Of a stretch of DNA of 20,174 nucleotides, positions 17,616 through 20,174 are shown in pieces. The stretch covers positions 1 to 20,174 of the forward strand of contig JAISWY010000114.1 in assembly GCA_031270925.1 (NCBI GenBank), in the 5' to 3' direction. Position 1 is the first letter of the stretch. Every line of letters starts with the position of its first letter. A program made the translations under genes and the position numbers. Origin of the DNA: Candidatus Symbiothrix sp. Lineage in GTDB: Bacteria > Bacteroidota > Bacteroidia > Bacteroidales > Azobacteroidaceae. The notes under the pieces were generated by a model. That model was not told the origin of the DNA. It saw nothing but the letters and a program-made list of their open reading frames with translations, and did no database searches.

Positions 17616-20056
17616 ACAATCATATTAATAGAAATATAGATATGAATACAAAGGTCGAACACACCACTCCCAAGTCCCCGCCGGGACTAAATGTAAATAA
17701 GCGCGGATGTAGCGAAGCGAAACCCGTGGCCCTAACAGTCATTGCTCTGCTCATCTTCGCATTTACAACCAAGGCCCAAAGCATTCTGGGCGATTTTGAA
17801 ACCGGTGGTGTAAACCCCACGTTTTCAATAGAAGAAAATGCGCTGACCACTTTGTCGGTCGTAGATAATCCTTCAAAAAATGGATTAAACACCACAAACA
17901 AAGCCCTTTACGGGGAAACGGCAAACAACGCGGTTTCGTGGTGGGCAGGTGTCAAATTGGATCTTGCGACGGCGGTAACCGTCAATTCCGCCAACCGCTA
18001 CCTGCACATTTTGCTAAAAACCACATTGCCGGTTTACGAATTGGTATTGTTCTACAACAATGGTGGAAGCGAAAAATGGATGGGACAACAAACGCCCGCA
18101 TCGAGCGACTGGTTCGATTATGTGGTGGATATGAACAGTATCGACGGGCAAAGTTTGTCGTCGTTCCGCATCGTCATGCATTTAGACCAAAGCGCACAAT
18201 ACAACAAGGAAATATGGGTGGATGAAATTTTGGTTTCCAACAGTCCCGACCCTCGCGCTTTGGATGTAGCTTATGCGCCGATTACGATTGACGCCGGAAC
18301 GCAATACCAAACCATCGAAAGTTTCGCCGCTTCCGATTGTTGGCTTGGACAGTATGTGGGAAAATATTGGCAATCCGACCCCAAAAATACGATTGCCAAA
18401 TACCTTTTCAGTCGAAATTACAAATCCGACGGCAGTCCCGAAGGCATCGGCCTTTCGATGTGGCGTGTCAATCTCGGCGCAGGTAGCATCGAACAGGGCG
18501 ATAACAGCGGCATCGAAGATATTTCGCGCCGCGCCGAATGTTTTCTCAACACATCGGGCAATTACGATTGGACGAAGCAGGCAGGACAACAATTTTTCAT
18601 GCAAAAAGCAAAAGAATACGGCTGCGAAAATTTTGTGCTGTTTTCCAATTCGCCTCTTGTCAATTGGACAATCAACGGAAAAGCGTATTCCAATGGCGAC
18701 GGTAACGCCAATTTGCAATCGGACAAATACGACGATTTTGCCGATTATTTGGCAACCGTTGCGGAACATTTCATCGACGAGGGTTACAATATTTCGCACA
18801 TCAGCCCTGTCAACGAGCCGCAATGGGATTGGAAAGACGGCGGTCAGGAAGGCTCGCCGTGGCAAAGCAGCGAAATCAAAAAATTGGTTGTAGAACTGAA
18901 TAATTCCATTCAAAATAAGGGAATTAATTCAAAAATCCTGATTACCGAAGCAGCCGATTGGAAATACGTTTACGGTCAAGGAAATAAACGGGCGGGAAAT
19001 CAGATAAATGAATTTTTTAATCCCTCGTCGGCCAATTATGTCGGCAATTTGCCCGCAGTGGCTCCGGTTATCGGCGGACACAGTTATTGGACGGAAACCA
19101 CCAACAGCACGCTGACAACGGTTCGTCAAACGGTAAAAACCTATGCTCAAAATCAAGGAATCGGCGTTTATCAAACCGAATGGAGTTTACTTTCCGAAAC
19201 CGGCGAAGGTTTTCCGGGAACCGAAAATGATTTTTCGTATATGGATGTGGCCTTGTACATGGCCAAAGTCATTCATGCCGATTTGTCGATAGCCAACGCC
19301 GCTTCGTGGTCGTATTGGACAGCCTTGGGACAGGAAAGATGGAGCCATAAAAACCGCTTTTTACTCCTTTCGCTCTCGCCGAATAATCCGTATCAGGATA
19401 TTTCCACAAGCAGCACCGTTGCCGACCGCGCAACGCTTTGGGCATTAGGAAATTACAGTTTTTTCATCCGTCCGGGTTACAAACGCATTCAACTCAACGG
19501 AGCCAACGACTTGGCTTCGCTGATGGCTTCGGCCTACATCGCGCCCGACTACTCACAAATCGTTGCGGTGTATGTGAACATGAGTTCCGAAACGAAAAAA
19601 GTGCAAACAACTTTCGCCAACTTGGATAATTATACGCCGATGACCAACAAAGTTTATATTACAAGTTCGAGTTACAATTTGAAAAAATACGGTAGCTCTT
19701 CAACGGAAAGCTATACGGAAGACCGCGAATTGAGCATTCCCGCCCGCTCGGTAACGACGATTGTATATGAATTGCAACCGGAAACAGCTATCCATCAACC
19801 GGAAAACAAACAGATGCATGTTTATCCCAATCCTTTGCCGCAGGGAACGTCCTTTACGGTCGGTTTACCGGAAACGGTGCAAAAAAATCTGTCGCTGTCG
19901 CTTTATTCTTCACAAGGCTGTTTAATTTACAACAAAAGCCTGTCCGAAGCGGGATCTGTTTTGAAATTGCCGGTAATCAATTTGAAGCAAGGTGTTTATT
20001 TGCTTAAAGTGCAATCCGATAGCAAAGTATTTCAAAGTAAAATAATTGTAGAATAG
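17612..20056 (+). CDS. Secreted GH30-type endo-glycanase with N-terminal binding module and T9SS sorting domain
   Basis: This is a retaining glycoside hydrolase (clan GH-A, O-glycosyl hydrolase family 30 type) likely to cut a beta-linked polysaccharide outside the cell. Numbered from 17612 it has 814 residues: a long polar leader (1-38), a signal hydrophobic core (about 39-56, ending TTKAQS), a binding-like module (58-216) with a WW pair at 110-111 that matches the modules of the 5877 protein, then the catalytic region from about 222. Acid/base Glu402 sits in SPVNEPQWDW and the predicted nucleophile Glu523 in QTEWSLL. Segments such as GIGLSMWRVNLGAGS and FVLFSNSPLVNWTINGKA fit the family. Residues 732-814 (from VYPNP to GVYLLKV and KIIVE) form a type A T9SS sorting domain. 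The start could instead be the ATG at 17642. Endo-beta-1,6-galactanase is one possible specificity, and xylan- or glucan-active relatives are not excluded. Confidence 0.9.
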   Translation: MNNHINRNIDMNTKVEHTTPKSPPGLNVNKRGCSEAKPVALTVIALLIFAFTTKAQSILGDFETGGVNPTFSIEENALTTLSVVDNPSKNGLNTTNKALYGETANNAVSWWAGVKLDLATAVTVNSANRYLHILLKTTLPVYELVLFYNNGGSEKWMGQQTPASSDWFDYVVDMNSIDGQSLSSFRIVMHLDQSAQYNKEIWVDEILVSNSPDPRALDVAYAPITIDAGTQYQTIESFAASDCWLGQYVGKYWQSDPKNTIAKYLFSRNYKSDGSPEGIGLSMWRVNLGAGSIEQGDNSGIEDISRRAECFLNTSGNYDWTKQAGQQFFMQKAKEYGCENFVLFSNSPLVNWTINGKAYSNGDGNANLQSDKYDDFADYLATVAEHFIDEGYNISHISPVNEPQWDWKDGGQEGSPWQSSEIKKLVVELNNSIQNKGINSKILITEAADWKYVYGQGNKRAGNQINEFFNPSSANYVGNLPAVAPVIGGHSYWTETTNSTLTTVRQTVKTYAQNQGIGVYQTEWSLLSETGEGFPGTENDFSYMDVALYMAKVIHADLSIANAASWSYWTALGQERWSHKNRFLLLSLSPNNPYQDISTSSTVADRATLWALGNYSFFIRPGYKRIQLNGANDLASLMASAYIAPDYSQIVAVYVNMSSETKKVQTTFANLDNYTPMTNKVYITSSSYNLKKYGSSSTESYTEDRELSIPARSVTTIVYELQPETAIHQPENKQMHVYPNPLPQGTSFTVGLPETVQKNLSLSLYSSQGCLIYNKSLSEAGSVLKLPVINLKQGVYLLKVQSDSKVFQSKIIVE
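17673..17732. repeat. Palindromic repeat-like DNA in frame ahead of the GH30 signal peptide
   Basis: AGTCCC (17673-17678) and GGGACT (17683-17688) are exact reverse complements around CGCC. After a short AT-rich spacer, CGCGG and CCGTG can form a weaker stem with a G-T wobble, around a GCGAAGCGAA-type loop. Together they encode residues about 20-41 (KSPPGLNVNKRGCSEAKPVA), which sit between the start codon and the hydrophobic signal core, where a short basic n-region would be expected. The sequence looks to me like a dispersed Bacteroidota intergenic repeat captured in the reading frame. That identity rests on resemblance and on the odd position, not on a second copy within this window. Confidence 0.5.
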
Positions 20057-20090
20057 AAAAACATAGTTAACACACAAAAAAATAAGCAAA

Positions 20091-20174
20091 ATGAAAAAAA
20101 TAGTATTATTATTGCTTTTAACAAGTAAGTTTTATTGCATGGCATTGGCCGATGAAAATTTAACAAGTATGATT
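20091..20174 (+). CDS. 5' end of a further secreted protein of the PUL
   Basis: The frame opens with an ATG 34 bp after the GH30 stop and runs to the window edge for 28 codons. It begins MKKIVLLLLLTSKFY, then CMALADENLTSMI: a basic n-region, a Leu-rich core, and a likely signal peptidase cut after MALA. The Cys at 16 is not preceded by a proper lipobox, so a lipoprotein is less likely. The same strand, the short gap and the absence of a terminator place it in the PUL operon. A further glycoside hydrolase or binding protein would be expected here, but nothing in 28 residues identifies the family. Confidence 0.7.
   Translation, partial: MKKIVLLLLLTSKFYCMALADENLTSMI

Overview
The window looks chromosomal and comes from a Bacteroidota organism, most likely of the order Bacteroidales. 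The evidence is two SusC/SusD pairs, a hybrid two-component system (HTCS) regulator, a TAnnTTTG promoter element, lipoprotein signals ending in Cys, and two proteins with type IX secretion (T9SS) C-terminal sorting domains. I cannot name the genus.

Layout. Positions 1-104 hold the 5' end of an unrecognised minus-strand gene. Divergent from it is a complete PBP4-type D-Ala-D-Ala carboxypeptidase (180-1601), a cell-wall gene unrelated to what follows. It converges, with a 6-bp gap, on a 1356-residue HTCS read on the minus strand (1608-5678). A 198-bp divergent regulatory region (5679-5876) carries a two-copy 17-bp direct repeat and a consensus -7 box. To its right is a plus-strand polysaccharide utilization locus (PUL) that runs off the window: a secreted two-module T9SS protein (5877-7271), a palindrome-rich gap, two small lipocalin-like lipoproteins (7412-7828 and 7836-8369), SusC1/SusD1 (8366-13124), SusC2/SusD2 (13164-17615), a GH30-type endo-glycanase with a T9SS tail (17612-20056), and the start of another secreted protein (20091 onward).

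Proposed logic. The HTCS periplasmic propeller senses a glycan fragment. Its AraC-type output domain probably binds the 22-bp-spaced direct repeat just upstream of the promoter at 5819. Secreted or surface proteins (the module protein and the GH30 enzyme) bind and cut the glycan. The two SusCD pairs import the oligosaccharides. The substrate cannot be read from the sequence. The GH30 similarity suggests a beta-linked plant or fungal polymer, with beta-1,6-galactan of arabinogalactan as one candidate.

The most unusual observations are: (1) the HTCS-adjacent direct repeat as a candidate operator; (2) palindromic, repeat-like DNA read in frame inside two genes, at the HTCS kinase-receiver linker and ahead of the GH30 signal peptide; (3) a WW-containing beta-sandwich-like module present twice in the first PUL protein and once at the N terminus of the GH30 enzyme; (4) a second SusC that lacks the usual N-terminal carboxypeptidase-regulatory-like domain. 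I saw no tRNA, rRNA, CRISPR array or transposase gene.
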